A stretch of 64,000 bases of DNA from Corythucha ciliata. Its lineage: Eukaryota > Arthropoda > Insecta > Hemiptera > Tingidae. Where the stretch lies: contig CM075938.1 in NCBI GenBank assembly GCA_038030265.1, positions 48,105,189 to 48,169,188 of the forward strand. Direction: 5' to 3'. The position numbers and the translations under genes were made by a program. The notes under the pieces are model-generated. The model was not told the origin of the DNA and searched no databases. It saw nothing but the letters and a program-made list of their open reading frames with translations. How positions within the stretch are numbered: position 1 is the first letter of the stretch; every line of letters begins with the position of its first letter. Below are positions 20,836-32,394 of this stretch, in pieces.

Positions 20836-22820
20836 GGGCCGTATTCAGAAACCAACCTTTACGTCCCCTTAGGAGCTCCTTTAGTTAAGGTTCCTTTAGC
20901 GATTCCTTTAAAAATCGTATTCAGAAACGTTCCTTTAGAGTTCCTCGGCAGTTCCTTTAGCTAAAGGGGCCTTAAAGCAAATAAACAATGAAAATATGCT
21001 TTTAATGGTGACTGTACGCTTTAATCCATATGACTTTGGTACGCTTTATCATGTGAAACCTCTCGCTATTTAAGCCTTCAAAAGCCCATTAGTTATCAAA
21101 ATTGTATGAAATGCCAGCCTATTAACATTGCGTAATTTTAATTTATTGATGAGCGTGGACAAGTTCAAGACCGAAGAGAACCGCAAAGTTTGTGCGGAAA
21201 GCGGCCATTGTCCCACAAGGGAATGTCCTGCTGGAGACTGCGTGATCGAGCAACGGCTACGGTTCTATTTTGGAAAATTCGAATGTAGCCAACGGGTGAC
21301 ATCTACAAATTCCATCCTTGGGCCGCAAAACACAACTACTTTGAGACTCATCCAGACTCCCGTCACCTACGGAGATTTTAAGCGGAGTATATGTGCACAA
21401 TAATTGCAGCCGACGACACCGGGGAAACCACCCAATCTGAAAAATGGAACGGATGATTCTCTCACTCTTTGGCCACTGGGAAAATATATAAGCTGTTTTA
21501 TTAGCCCCGCAATGCTTTCAGACACTTCCTTTATGTTCACGATTCCACCGGCGTCACCGGTTGGCTGACACCTCGTAGGTCACAAAACTGTCTGCGACGG
21601 CCGTTGTTCGGTACCTATGAGGAATGAGTTTGTCCTGTGAATTTCGAAGGAAATGTAACGCTCTTCAACGTGTGACTCAGAAGACGTTTTCGTGGAACGC
21701 GCAGTATTCGAGTGATAGGCAAAAATCCGTTTAAAACTCCGGGGAATAACGCAGTTTTCTGCCCCCACTGAAGTTCTAAAGAGGAGTTTTGGATGGAAGA
21801 GAAGCCTTTTAGCTCCAGGGGGTCTCACGAGGTGGCGCCGACAACGATGAGCGAGGGCTTTCGTGCGCCCTTGCGACTGGGGCCTTATTCCGAACGGTTG
21901 GGAAGAAAATGCCGCAAGAGGGATCCAGGGACCCCGTATAAGAAATAACATTATCCCTTCGTGGGAACCACACTTGCGTCATTTTTCCCTGACACCTCTG
22001 ACCAGGCCGCACTGGCACTGGGGCCTTTTCCTGGCCCCAGCTCCGGCCGCGGTAGTGAGCTAGAGGTCGAAACGGTGCCACTCACCGTGCACTTTGACGA
22101 AATAATTATTTTCAGACCTATAAATTATTTATTTTGGCCTAGGTTCCAATCCCGTACAAAACGAAAATAATGAAATAGATAGGACGGTCACACTTGAAAC
22201 ACAAGGGGAGGCACAACACAAAAAAGATAATTTGACAAATCGTGGTATGGGACCGTCACTTGAAGATTTCCCATCGCGTAAATTCTCAGTAATTTGTGAA
22301 AGTTTGACAGCCGTAGAGAAACTTGAACCCTTCAGTCGGTCGACGCTCGACGGATCAAAATCACAACGTTTCAAACAGTCTGATCTGACCGAAACGAGAC
22401 CTTTTGGAGAACCGAACTGGATTCAGATAGTGTGCTTCTTCTGTGTCGCTCATTACGCCATTGGAGATCCGAAATAAGATTGAGCGAGTCGAAAAACACA
22501 ATAAATTCTTCCATTTCTCACATTTACCGAGGGAAAATAATTACAGTAGAAACACTACAACACAAGACAAGGCTTAAAGGAACTGTAAAGGAAGCTCCCG
22601 AGCTTCCTTGGAGTTATCATAAGTATAACCAGCAAATAACATTCTTTAAAGGAACCACGAAGGTAAAAGTGGCTTTGTGAATACAATTTTTTCATGCCTT
22701 AAAGAACTCCTTTACAGTTCCTTAGCCAATGCGGATAAGGTTGGTTTCTGAATACAAATTCCTGCTATAAGGAGCCACAAAGGTTAAGGTCTCGTAAAGG
22801 TGCGTTTCTGAATACGGCCC
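20836..22820. mobile_element. 2.0-kb element with terminal inverted repeats
   Basis: Left end gggccgtattcagaaaccaa, right end (reverse complement) gggccgtattcagaaacgca. Sub-terminal regions carry repeated cctttag/ctaaagg and ttcctttaca motifs, several in inverted orientation. Inside are frames of 81-123 codons on both strands; none shows a transposase signature I can recognise, so it is probably non-autonomous or decayed. The immediate flanks are tga / tta, which would fit a 3-bp TNA duplication of PIF/Harbinger type only loosely. Confidence 0.7.
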
Positions 22821-23775
22821 TTATTATTGAGAAATAATAAGCCAAAAAATCGCTAAAGTAATATTCGTGACAATAACTGCAAAAAATCGCTGATTCGTGG
22901 GCTTACAATGCAACTTCCAGACTAAAATTGAGAACAAATCGCTGATTCGCGATGTATAAAGGTCATTCTACGAATAAATTGTGGAAATCAACGCAAAAGT
23001 GTTGTTTTTGGATCAACTCCGCGGTTAAAACTGAGATAACACGAAGATGCTTTCAGGTTAAAATTGGGCAAAAACAGCATAAGTATGCACAACTCGCCGA
23101 TTCGAAAAATCGCCCATTCGAATATAAAAAATGGAATAGATGCTAATTCGCCGCAAAATTAGCGTCAAAAACTGAATTATACGCCATTTGCGGCTTCTGA
23201 AAGCAACTTTTGCGAGGCAGAAATTGAGAGAGAGAAAAAAACAATAATTCGCGGGTAAAACTGAGAAAAATCGGTGGAAATCAGCATGGTGAACCAAAAA
23301 AGTCCTAATTTGTGAAAAGCCCTCTACTGCGCGGCTAATATTGTGGAAAACCCTTTAGAAAAACGCGAATTTTCAGCTAAAACTAAGAAAAGTGCTAAAA
23401 TCCCCTGCTCAAAAAGTAGAAAACATCGCTAATTTTGCTGTTATAATGGAGGAAAACGCCAAAACTCGTGGTAAATTAAGAAATACATCGCTCACGGGAT
23501 AAAAACGCTACTTTGCTGCTAAAGTTGGGAAAATGATCAAATTCATAGCTATATGAAAGAGGGGGGGGGGACTGCAATGCGCAGCTGAAATTGAGAAGAA
23601 CGATTGACGCGGCCAAAGTTGAGAAAAGCGCTAATGGTAAAGTTGACAAAAATCACTCATTCATGGCTAAAATTGAGAAATTCGCGGCTTGAATCGGTCA
23701 TAAGCGCTAATTGGCGGATAGAAAAGGTGAAATAGCGGTAATTCGTGGCTAAAATAAGGAAAAGGCTTAGTAAAA
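22821..23775 (-). repeat. 30-bp array, minus orientation
   Basis: Degenerate inverted units (gctaaaattgagaaaaagcgctaattcg type). It contains a G10 run at about 23,561. Confidence 0.8.
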
Positions 23776-23825
23776 ATATATTTCTTGTTTATACAAAGAC
23801 TTTAGAAGGGCCTCTTTTGGAGATT

Positions 23826-23868
23826 TCCGCCCCGGGCCCCGATAGGTGTAGGTCCGCCAGTAACTCCA
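23826..23868 (-). repeat. Left terminus of the 30-bp element, inverted
   Basis: cgccccgggccccgataggt then gtaggtccgccagt is the reverse complement of the actggcggacctac terminus, lying on the expected side of the minus array just before it. Confidence 0.6.
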
Positions 23869-24186
23869 CGATACGCCGGTTTCATCCATTTCTACATTTT
23901 GGCCACTTCCTCCAAAAATCGCCCAACTGAGAGATTTTTAGTGCGCAAAATCAGCGAAAACGGTCTCTGAATTTGGGCTTCCCACAATTTGATAGCTACG
24001 AAAATCCGTCGACATTGATTTTTCAGTGTGCCTGACACGTAGAAAAATGATTTTATGTTTAGAAAAATCCACAAAATTGTTGTTTATATGTAGAGTGAAA
24101 TTAGAGATTGTTTTTCAATGAACAACATCCTAAAAATGCGTTCATTTTTAGATGTTCAAGTTAATCTTATCTCGTCCCGTCTCAAT
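23869..24186. other. Unassigned
   Basis: No gene or array recognised. Confidence 0.3.
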
Positions 24187-24322
24187 CCCTGCTCACACGA
24201 TGCAATGTTTGAAGTTATATTGCATGCTGGTTTTTAAAAACATATGTTTCTTGGTAGTGACCGGATGTTTTTAAAAATCCAGCATGCAATTTAGCTTCAA
24301 ACATTGCATCGTGTGAACAGGG
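24187..24322. mobile_element. Foldback MITE, 136 bp
   Basis: Left arm ccctgctcacacgatgcaat, right arm (reverse complement) ccctgttcacacgatgcaat; pairing continues through gtttgaag, attgcatgctgg and ttttaaaaacat, so almost the whole element folds into one hairpin. Confidence 0.85.
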
Positions 24323-24409
24323 CTTCACATGTGTTTCACCTTTCTATTAAACCCCCCTACTGTATAGCAAGCAAACCAATAATTGATTGACGCTGGTAGT
24401 GAACAGTTA

Positions 24410-24415
24410 TTTATT
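24410..24415 (-). terminator. Possible poly(A) signal of the SH3 gene
   Basis: AATAAA on the minus strand about 555 nt after the stop at 24,971. No nearer canonical hexamer was seen. Confidence 0.3.
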
Positions 24416-24816
24416 AAATCAAGGGCTTTACGACACTGAAGTCGGCCGAATAAATTGAAAATATAGTTACATACCGAAAACCACGGCGAAATATATTAAA
24501 GCGGATGATGCCATCTCCTGTTGCTTGTTTATCCGCGCAACACCCTTGTTATTCAGGGTCAGGGATGCATGCTTTTCTTTGAAGGAGAAGCTCGGGAAAA
24601 TCTTGTATGGCTGTAGAGAGAAGGCTGGTGAGGCTGAATAGTGGAGAGTGGAGGAAAAGCTCGTTCACGCAGTTTCCACCCCATACTCCTTTTCGAAGGA
24701 AAAGGGGTGGGATCTCCCGGTTGAGCTTTTTATTGCCTTCGCCCTTTCCACCATACTGCGTATAAGGCAAGGGAGGTATATGAATAGGTCAGATAAGAAG
24801 CAGTGATGCGGTGCGA

Positions 24817-24840
24817 CCTTAGAGTATATATACTCTAAGG
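24817..24840. repeat. 24-bp perfect palindrome
   Basis: The arms ccttagagtata and its complement meet at the centre; direct copies of gtgcgacc flank it. It lies in the presumed 3' untranslated region of the SH3 gene. Confidence 0.7.
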
Positions 24841-24970
24841 GTGCGACCCTCTCCGCTGACTATAGTCTTTCTGATTATCTTCATCCTCGCTCTATTAAAT
24901 TTTACCTTCTTCCTCACAAATTAACTTATATTTTAGAAAAACATTGAAAAATGAAACGCTCGAGGTTATT

Positions 24971-26278
24971 TCATAGGAAGCCGTGACCGGCCACGTGGGC
25001 TGGAATGGCTCCAATTCTCCCACTACGATCCTTTACGACGAACCAATGATGACTCCCAGTCAGGTCCTCCTTTGTAACCGACAGTTGCTCGATGGGACCG
25101 TGTCGGCCAACAAGTGTCACAACGTCACCTTTCGCTACGGCTAGCTCACCGCGTCGACCCGATCCTTGGAAATTTTCGGTTATTACAAGAAGAACCTGAA
25201 TAAGTTGGGATATGGCTATAGAAGGAGTCATTTTTTTTTTTTTTTTTTTTTAGTGCACTGAAGGATAATACTTGTGACTGAGTGAATTTCTTCTTGTTCG
25301 TAGCGGCCAAGTAGAGGGAATCGACGCTCTCTTCACCACACTCAGTGGGTCCTCCAAAACAGCTCCCACACTCGGATCTGGAGCCAATCTCGTCTGTACA
25401 TCGACTACTACCCAACCCATACAAAAAACAAAACACCATGGCGAAATAAGTAAAAAAAAACAACAACAAAACAAAAGAAGTGCAACTTTTTCAGGCAGTT
25501 TACTTGATCCAACCTGGTCGAACATCCACCATGAGGTTTTGGAAACACATCGGTCGCTGATTCCCACACGCCAGCCGGTGGCTGACAGGGATTTGGTGGT
25601 AGGATCCCCAAAGGAATGACGGCCGAATACGCAACGTAGCCCTCTTGCCCGTGTGGCGTTTGGACGTAGATCCACTGTCGATTGAGAAACACTCCGTTTA
25701 CGACCATGCCCAAAGGCAGTGGCACTTCGTCCTGAGACCCGTTCTGCGTCTGATAGAGCATACAACCTCGCGAGAGGACCATGGGAATGTTGCCGGGACA
25801 GTCTAGAGAGGCCTATCATGGGTAGCGTCATTATATAATTTTCTCATTAAAAAACTAGAAGGATTATACTTACGTTCGACAAAAATTGATCGAGATGTGA
25901 TATATGATAGCCGAAACGTGGCCTGGGTCGTTTATTGCGGTGGTGGCGACGAGGTGAGCGCGAGCGCCGTTGACGAGATCGACATCGAGTCGAAGACGAT
26001 ATAGTCGAGGAGGTTGGCGGTGATTCGTTGAATCGCCTTGATATTGGCTCACTCACAGACGTGTTCCTGTCATTACTCTGTCTGTCCCTGAATAAGCGAT
26101 TAACAAAAGATGCATCGGAATAAAATGAAAAGGTTCCGTGGGGGAATATCAGTACTTTCTTTTTCGAGTATGAATTGACTGAAGTAGCCAGATCGTAGAG
26201 AGCTTGGGTTTGACCAACGACGACGTTTGAACACCCATATCGATTCCATGTTGAAAATTAATCAACCCATTTTCTTGC
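24971..26278 (-). CDS. SH3-domain adaptor, 3' part of gene (Dlish-like?)
   Basis: Five exons, 26278-26156, 26087-25874, 25812-25514, 25404-25272 and 25195-24971, join in phase over introns of 61-109 nt and encode about 330 residues to the stop. The first exon shown is entered in phase 2, so the N-terminus lies further upstream, beyond what I can trace. Order: a segment LSTIWLLQSIHTRKRKD; a Ser/Arg tract (RSRQRRSRSPRRHHR); an SH3-type module of about 60 residues (LYQTQNG ... QWIYVQTPHGQEGYV ... LGIL); a Cys/Gly linker (SECGSCFGGPTECG); and a C-terminal SH3 (VITENFQGSG ... ELAVAKGDVVTLVG ... HHWFVVKDRSGRIGAIP) ending GHGFL. SH3 modules bind proline-rich peptides, so this is an adaptor. Two to three SH3s with this spacing suggest the insect Dachs-interacting protein Dlish/Vamana, from memory and unverified. 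The exon-4 acceptor is a tandem TAGTAG, so an extra codon is possible. Confidence 0.75.
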
Positions 26279-26539
26279 CTGAAAAATAACCAAACGAAAT
26301 AAGCCATTAAAATTAGACTGACAACCCGAAATCGTGTATATTCATTCCAAAGGAGCCGTAGCAAAAATGGGGCAAGGGTGGCTAGCTACCCGCCCTTCTT
26401 CAACTCGTCTTTGTACGAAACCAGCTACTCTTGGAAACCGTAAATTATCCCTTTCAAACTGGCTAATTATCATTAAAACCCGAATATTCTTGAAATTCCA
26501 CCAGAGAAACTGAGTTTAAACAAAAAAAAAAAAAAAAAG
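26279..26539. other. Upstream flank or intron of the SH3 gene
   Basis: The frame stays open for about 30 codons upstream of the chosen acceptor, so the exon could be longer, but a good pyrimidine tract (tttggttatttttcag) supports the splice. An A18-19 run at 26,521-26,539 starts the next array. Confidence 0.4.
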
Positions 26540-27175
26540 TCGCGTGTTCACGGCTGAAATGGAGAAAAACTTGAATTCACGGCTGAAATAGAGAAAAACT
26601 TGAATTCACGGCTGAAATGGAGAAAAAGAGTTAATTCACAGCTATATCTAAAATTGAGAAAAACGCTCATTCGGAGCTAAAATTAAGAGAAATCGCTCCT
26701 TCACAGCTAACACTGAGAAAGTCAACTAATTCGCGGCTGAAATTAAGACAAAGCGCTCATTCGCGGTAAGACAAAGCGCTCATTCGCGGCTAAAATTTAG
26801 AAATAAAAACGCTCTCATTCACAGCTAAAATTTATAAAACGCAAATTCACGATTTATATTGGGAAAACGCTCATTCGCTGTTTCTGGAAACAACTTCGTG
26901 GCTATTATAGAGAAAAAGCGCTAATTCATGGCTAAAAGTGGAGAAACTCGCAAATTCACTGCTGCAATTGAGGAAAAGCAATAATGTGCTATTTGAGGAA
27001 GCGGTCAGCTGCTAAAATTAATAAAAAACGCTAATTCATTGATAAAATTGAGAAAAAGCTCTATTTAATAGCTAAAAAAGTCCAATATGTGGTTAAAATT
27101 TTAATAAAATACTAATTAGAAGTTAATAAATTAAGAAAATTCACTAATTCACAGTTGAAATTGAGAGAAAGAGCC
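26540..27175 (-). repeat. 30-bp array, minus orientation
   Basis: Good units early in the block (cacggctgaaatggagaaaaa, three near-identical copies at about 26,560-26,625), more degenerate to the right. Confidence 0.85.
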
Positions 27176-27540
27176 TCTGAAATCATTCTGATCTAAATAC
27201 CCACAAAATTACAAGCTTCGAGTCTATTCCGCCTAATTGTCAATTACCTTTTTTTTATATAGTGCCCAGTAAGTCAGACGTAAATAGCCGCAGTTCTAAA
27301 GAACATAAAGTTCCTGGTCTTGAATTAAGCGCAATTTCAGGGTTCGAGTTGAAATATCCTCGAAATCATACGACATTTGCAATGTTTGTTATGATGTAAT
27401 CGTGGAACAGAACCCAGGAACTTTAAATTTCGCGGAAACAAAGGCAGGAAAATACGAAATTCCCGGATTTTTATACTCTAAACATTGTAATTTCGCGAAT
27501 ACTTGAACTCAAAACTTATTCTGCTCTTAAGACCTGAAAC
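27176..27540. repeat. Short stretch of 'gcaagtttc'-type repeat
   Basis: Weak units resembling the arrays at 29,690-30,080 and 32,860-33,265 (aaatttcgcg, aatttcagggttcgag). No gene. Confidence 0.35.
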
Positions 27541-29545
27541 CACTGGCGGACCTACATCGGGTCCCGGGGCGGACAATTCTGTGCGGCCCCTTAGCGAAGA
27601 AATGTAATTTTTACGTAGTGTTAAACAATGGCCTTTTCCTTATTTTAGCTTAATGTGATCAGTTTAAGCCTTAAATTGACGAATTTCCGTATTTATTTTA
27701 GCTGTGAATGAGTATTTGTTTTTGGTCAATTTTACCCGTGAATTAGCGCTTTTCTTAATTCAAGCTGAAACTTAGCGTTTCTCTCAATTTTGGCCGCGCT
27801 AATTAGTGATTTTCCAAAATTAGCCGGGTTTCTTACATTTTAGGCCCGCCTCAACAATTTTGTTCACTTTTAGCGCTTCTCCTCAGTTTTACCCAAGAAT
27901 GAACCGGTTTTGTCACCTATGGCCACGAATTGGCACTTTTAATTAATTTTGAGCCACAAATAAGTTGCCTTGTATTCAGAAAATGAGAATTGGTGTGCTT
28001 TCAATTTTAGACACAAATTGAAATTCGTGTCTATTTTAGCCGTGAATTGGCACTTTTTCTCAATTTTAGCAGCAAAGTAGCGAGTTTTCTCAATTTTTGC
28101 CACGAATTAGCGTTTTCCCCAATTTTTAGTTGCGAATCCAGCACTTTTTCTCAATTTTGAGCCACAAAACGCAAAGTGAAATTGTTCTAAATTTTAGCCG
28201 CGAATTAGAGCTTGTATTACAATTTGTCCAGGAATTTGTGATTTTCCTCAATTTCAGCCGCGCAAATTTAGTGCTTTCTCTGAATTTTAGTTGCTTAGCG
28301 ACATTTTACAAGTTTTAGTAGGGAATTAGCACTTTTTCTCAATTGGAGCTGCAAATGAGCGTTTCTCTAAATGTTTGCTGCGCTAGTTATTGCTTTTCCA
28401 AAATTATTTACAATTTAGCTGGGGTTTTTACATTTTAGCCCCGCATTATAACGCTTTTTTGGTCACTTTTTAGCTATGGACTACCTCTTTCTCTCACATT
28501 TAGAATTTTCGCAAGCCGAAAATTGGCGTATTTTCAATTTTAGAGACTTAAATTTTGCACTATTTCAGCCGCGAATTAGCGCTTTTTCTCCATGATAGTA
28601 GAGAATTTAGCACTTTTTCTGAATTTGAACTGAAAATTAGCGGTTTTACTTGTCATCTCATGAATTCGAGATTTTGGTCAATATGAGCATGAGCTGAAAT
28701 TTATTATTTTTGTCAAATTTAGCCGCGCTAATTAGTGATTCTAGCAAAACTAGCCGTGAGTTAGCTTTTTTTAGATTTTAGCCCCACATCGGCATTTTTT
28801 AAAATTTTAGCTATGGCTTAGCACTTTTTCTCAGTTGTCTCGAAATATCCTTCAGAAGCCACGGATTGTTGTATTCTTAATTTTAGCCGCAAATTAGGGT
28901 CTTTTAAAATTTGTATTCTCAAATTGACGTATTCCCTACAGGTTACCCGCGAATTGGCGCTTATTCTCGATTTTAGACGAGATTTTTTTTTTTCATTTTA
29001 GCCGTTGGCTTGGTCCAAAAACAGCAAATTAGCGTGTTTTTTGGTACAATTTAGCCGTGAAATTGCCTCTATACATCGCAAATCAGCGATTTATTTTCTT
29101 TATTGCGGTTTAAAAGTTGCTTCGAGAAACCATGAATGCGCGCGTTTTCGCAGTTTTAGCGCTTTTTCCAACTTTTTAGCCTTTTACTTGCCCCAAGATT
29201 GGCACATTACTGTGCCTTCTCAATTTTATCTGCTCAAGGACCTAAATAAAATTGGGGATCAGTGTATTTTCTCTATTTTAGCCGTGAATTTACCCCCTTC
29301 CCGCCTCCTCGTGAAGGCGTGAATCTTCTCTATTTGAGCCATCCGAATATCGATTTCGTAGGCTCAATCGAATATTCAGCCACACACTATTTACTGATCA
29401 CGTGTGAAGTTCTATTCAACGGGTCGGATTGACTGAAAAGCTGTCGAATTGCGCACAAAGCTATTTTCCACGTACCTAAACCCATGAACGTAGAACCTAA
29501 AAACCCTCATTTTCCCATCTTCATGGTTTTCAGGGGGCACTCTCT
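27541..29545 (+). mobile_element. Complete copy of the 30-bp-array element
   Basis: Begins with the shared left terminus (actggcggacctacatcggg), continues with about 1.6 kb of plus-oriented 30-bp units, then the shared right-hand domain (ttgccccaagattggcacat, gtgccttctc, gaaggcgtgaat, ggctcaatcgaatattcagc, accctcattttccc, tttcaggggg). Both ends match ends of other arrays in this window. It encodes nothing recognisable; frames are products of the repeat period. Confidence 0.65.
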
Positions 29546-29689
29546 GATAGGTCGCCCCTCTCGCCCGATATCTCGGTACACTTCGGCCTGGAACTTGCAA
29601 AATCACGAATATTCATCCACGAAAATTCCTATTTCATGGGTATTTTCCTTCGAAATGTTGCAGTCTTGCGTTTGAGAAACAGCCGCAAA

Positions 29690-30080
29690 AATATTGCAAC
29701 ATTTTGCAGGCAACTATAAGCAAAACTGAGAGTTTTCTGTTTGAAATTCATGATATTGTGGTTTTCACGTCTGAATCTCAGCTAAATTGCAAGTTTTAAG
29801 ACTTTTAAATTAGTGGTCATGGATGACGAGCAAGTCAGCTTCGCCAACGGTTACAGCCTGGCAAATATCAATCGGAATTAAAAAAATGTGCGAAATTGGA
29901 AGTTTCGGGTCACAATATCAGCGTAGTTGCTAGTTTCTGGTCTTAATTTTCGTTAAATTGCCTGTTTGGGGGGGGGGGGACGAACAGCCGCTAAATGTCT
30001 ACATTTTAAAAGCAAGTTATCTACGAATTTGAAAGTTTCTTGGCACAATTTTTGCATAAATGGCAAGTTTCAGGTAGGGA
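29690..30080 (+). repeat. Minisatellite family 'aattgcaagtttcgg'
   Basis: Units of roughly 32 bp with gcaagtttc, tcttaattt and agcgaaatt blocks; a G9 run at about 29,969. The same family recurs at 32,860-33,265. Confidence 0.6.
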
Positions 30081-30210
30081 TGAAACAGGTTCCGGTCTTA
30101 AGCCTGGACCGGACCGAATTCGGTCCGGTCCACGTCCGGGCTGTGAATTATTCCGGTCCGTTCCGGTCTCTTTGTCAGGACCGGACCGAAAAAAGTCGGT
30201 CCTTGAATGA
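30081..30210. repeat. GGTCCG-rich palindromic cluster
   Basis: Multiple ggtccgg/ccggacc words in both orientations, including a perfect 26-bp palindrome at 30,106-30,131 (half site ggaccggaccgaa). A further cggtccggtcgc lies at about 30,670. Such clusters occur at ends of some DNA transposons, but no partner structure was resolved. Confidence 0.6.
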
Positions 30211-30720
30211 CTTATAGAGAAAAACCGAAAATATACAGATTCGTTTCGTGCAAGAACAGCGTGCATCTAATGTCTCAAGTTTGTTCAAATGGAATGCCGT
30301 GACTTACACAAGCTTCACAAGCTTCAAAGGGTGGATCGGAAACCTTTACAGAGGGGGGGGGTATCGAAAACCCTCCCACAGAATACCTCTACTCGTATCC
30401 ACCCTCCCCACACCAATTTTCAGCGATTTGACTTAGCCCTACTGTCTATAGCGGTAATCCCGTCGTTACCCCCATTCTTGGTTCGGATGTAAACTTGCTG
30501 CAAATTCCCTTCAAAAGTGAAGCATTTTTGGGCTTAATAGCCCACAAAATACATACATAGAGCATTGTGAGCCAAGGATCATTACTTTTATATACTCAGT
30601 TTCGAATTATTATTTCGTAAACGTTTTCCAGCGATATTTTATTTAAGACTCTAGAGAAAATCAGTCCTTTTCGGTCCGGTCGCTATCTAAATTAATGTTA
30701 ACCCGCTATTCGCTACTATA
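30211..30720. other. Unassigned
   Basis: Contains a G9 run at about 30,351 and no supported gene. Confidence 0.3.
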
Positions 30721-30945
30721 AAATTGAAAAAAAAAATAAATAACGTTAATTTCAGGCTAAAATTGAGCCTAAATTTGCAGTTTCTGGAGGCAAAGGCTAA
30801 AATCAGGGAGAAGTGGAAATTTATGAATAGAAGAGAAAAACTCTGATTCAGGGTAAATTGAGAAAAGGCCTCAATTTACGGTTTTTGAAGGCGAAGTCAG
30901 CTAAAATTTTTGAAATACGCTAATTCACGCCCGTATTTTGCTTTT
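30721..30945 (-). repeat. 30-bp array remnant, minus orientation
   Basis: A few degenerate inverted units, ending at a C14-like run near 30,966. Confidence 0.5.
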
Positions 30946-31880
30946 TGCCGCCCCATGCGGCTAACCCCCCCCCCCCCCAACTACCTCCAAGACTTGTGGA
31001 GTCAAGCAAGTAGATTCTGCAAGTTACTACAGGAATACTGTGTTTCTTCAACCTGGCGAAAAAACCTCGAGTTGACGGCCACTCCAGAAAGATGACATGC
31101 TGGCTTTTCGTGATGAACGCTTCAGGGCAACCCAAAGTGCCTGGGTTTCAATCTCACTCAGAGCTTGCCGAGGTATAGCGTCTAGAGGGGGACAGACCTC
31201 CCCACGCCACTGTTCTGAGAGGGCCCCCGAGAAGCTCAAACATGAAAGAATGAGGATCGTGAAAAAAGATATGTGGTATCCACTTGGAACGTTTTGGCCC
31301 CATCCGACAATTTTTACTCCATCCGTCTAGGAGAATAGAACAAATAAGGTGACCAGCAGTTTTTGTGGCTAAATATGCGTTCTGCCTTCGATTCAGATTC
31401 GATTTGTATACTTCTGGGAATGATCAGTGCCGTGTGGTGACCTTCAAGGTTCAAAATAATGACCTCAGTGCTACTTTTGAGTCATTAAGTGTGTCAAGGT
31501 CGTCGCAAGGAGCCATTATGCCAGGAAGGAGCTGGCCAAAAACGGCGACATCGGAGGTGGAGCCGCTTAAACGCCGGTTGATCTTAACAGCTCATTTACT
31601 CGACTGTTTTGGGTTCCCCGGGTCAAAACCCCCAAAGATCGATTCCTTCCAATTTTAAATTTTTGGCCATTTTTGCCAAACCCGCCGAGGGCTTTAGCAG
31701 GTGATTTTCAGTTCCTTTTTACCATCCTCTGCCAAAAACGCTCCCTAGCCTATCGAGGCCCATGTGCGCAGTTGTTTTCTCTGAGCAAGCTTACGGGCAA
31801 GTCTACATCGGAAATTAAGAAGTCACGCTTATTTTTCGCTGTTCTGCGTGCTATTACTAGGCTAGCTAAACGTTTTAAAA
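30946..31880. other. Unassigned, no array
   Basis: Several 60-100-codon frames on both strands; none has a recognisable domain or convincing splice context. Confidence 0.3.
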
Positions 31881-32070
31881 AACTCTAATATTACCGGCTA
31901 AAATTGAGAAAAAGCGCTCATTCGTGGCTAACAATGAGAAAATGCGTCAATTCGTGGTTTCTGGTCCAACTTCCTGGCCAAAATTGAGAAAAAAACGCTG
32001 GTGTGCTGCTCCGGCAAATCCAGGACTAAAGTTGAGAAAAGCGCTAACTCAAGGAGCGTGTGGAGGTCCG
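31881..32070 (-). repeat. Short minus 30-bp array with left terminus
   Basis: Four or five inverted units followed by ggaggtccgccact, the reverse complement of the left terminus, in the expected relative position. Confidence 0.6.
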
Positions 32071-32394
32071 CCACTGATCCTGCTATAGCAATATTCACTA
32101 TGAGGCTGCGGCGGCTTCGTGTGAGCGTTCCTGGCGGTGCATGGAGGAGTCCTCTTAGTAGGAGCACGAAGTATAAAATGAGAGGAAAAAGAGAGAGAGA
32201 GAGAGAGAAAAAAAACATTTATTTTCTTTCTCTTTTCATCTCTTCTGGCTCAATTTGTCTTATCCCCCTCCCTCGCCTAAAAAAAAACATTTCCAACATT
32301 TTGTCGCCCCTCAAAATTTGCTGCCTAGGGCTACAGCCCGGTAGTCCCCCCCCCCCCAAGATCCGGCCTTCGCTAATTTATGGCAAAAAGTGAA
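32071..32394. other. Unassigned with (GA)n and C-run
   Basis: A (ga)n microsatellite at about 32,190-32,208 and a C-run at about 32,347. No gene. Confidence 0.4.

Noticed and set aside
21580..21951. 123-codon minus frame in the inverted-repeat element
   Set aside because: No transposase signature and overlapping frames on the other strand; described only as part of the element.
25250..25831. 193-codon minus frame overlapping the SH3 gene
   Set aside because: It reads across introns in the wrong frame; the phase-consistent exons in another frame give SH3 sequence.
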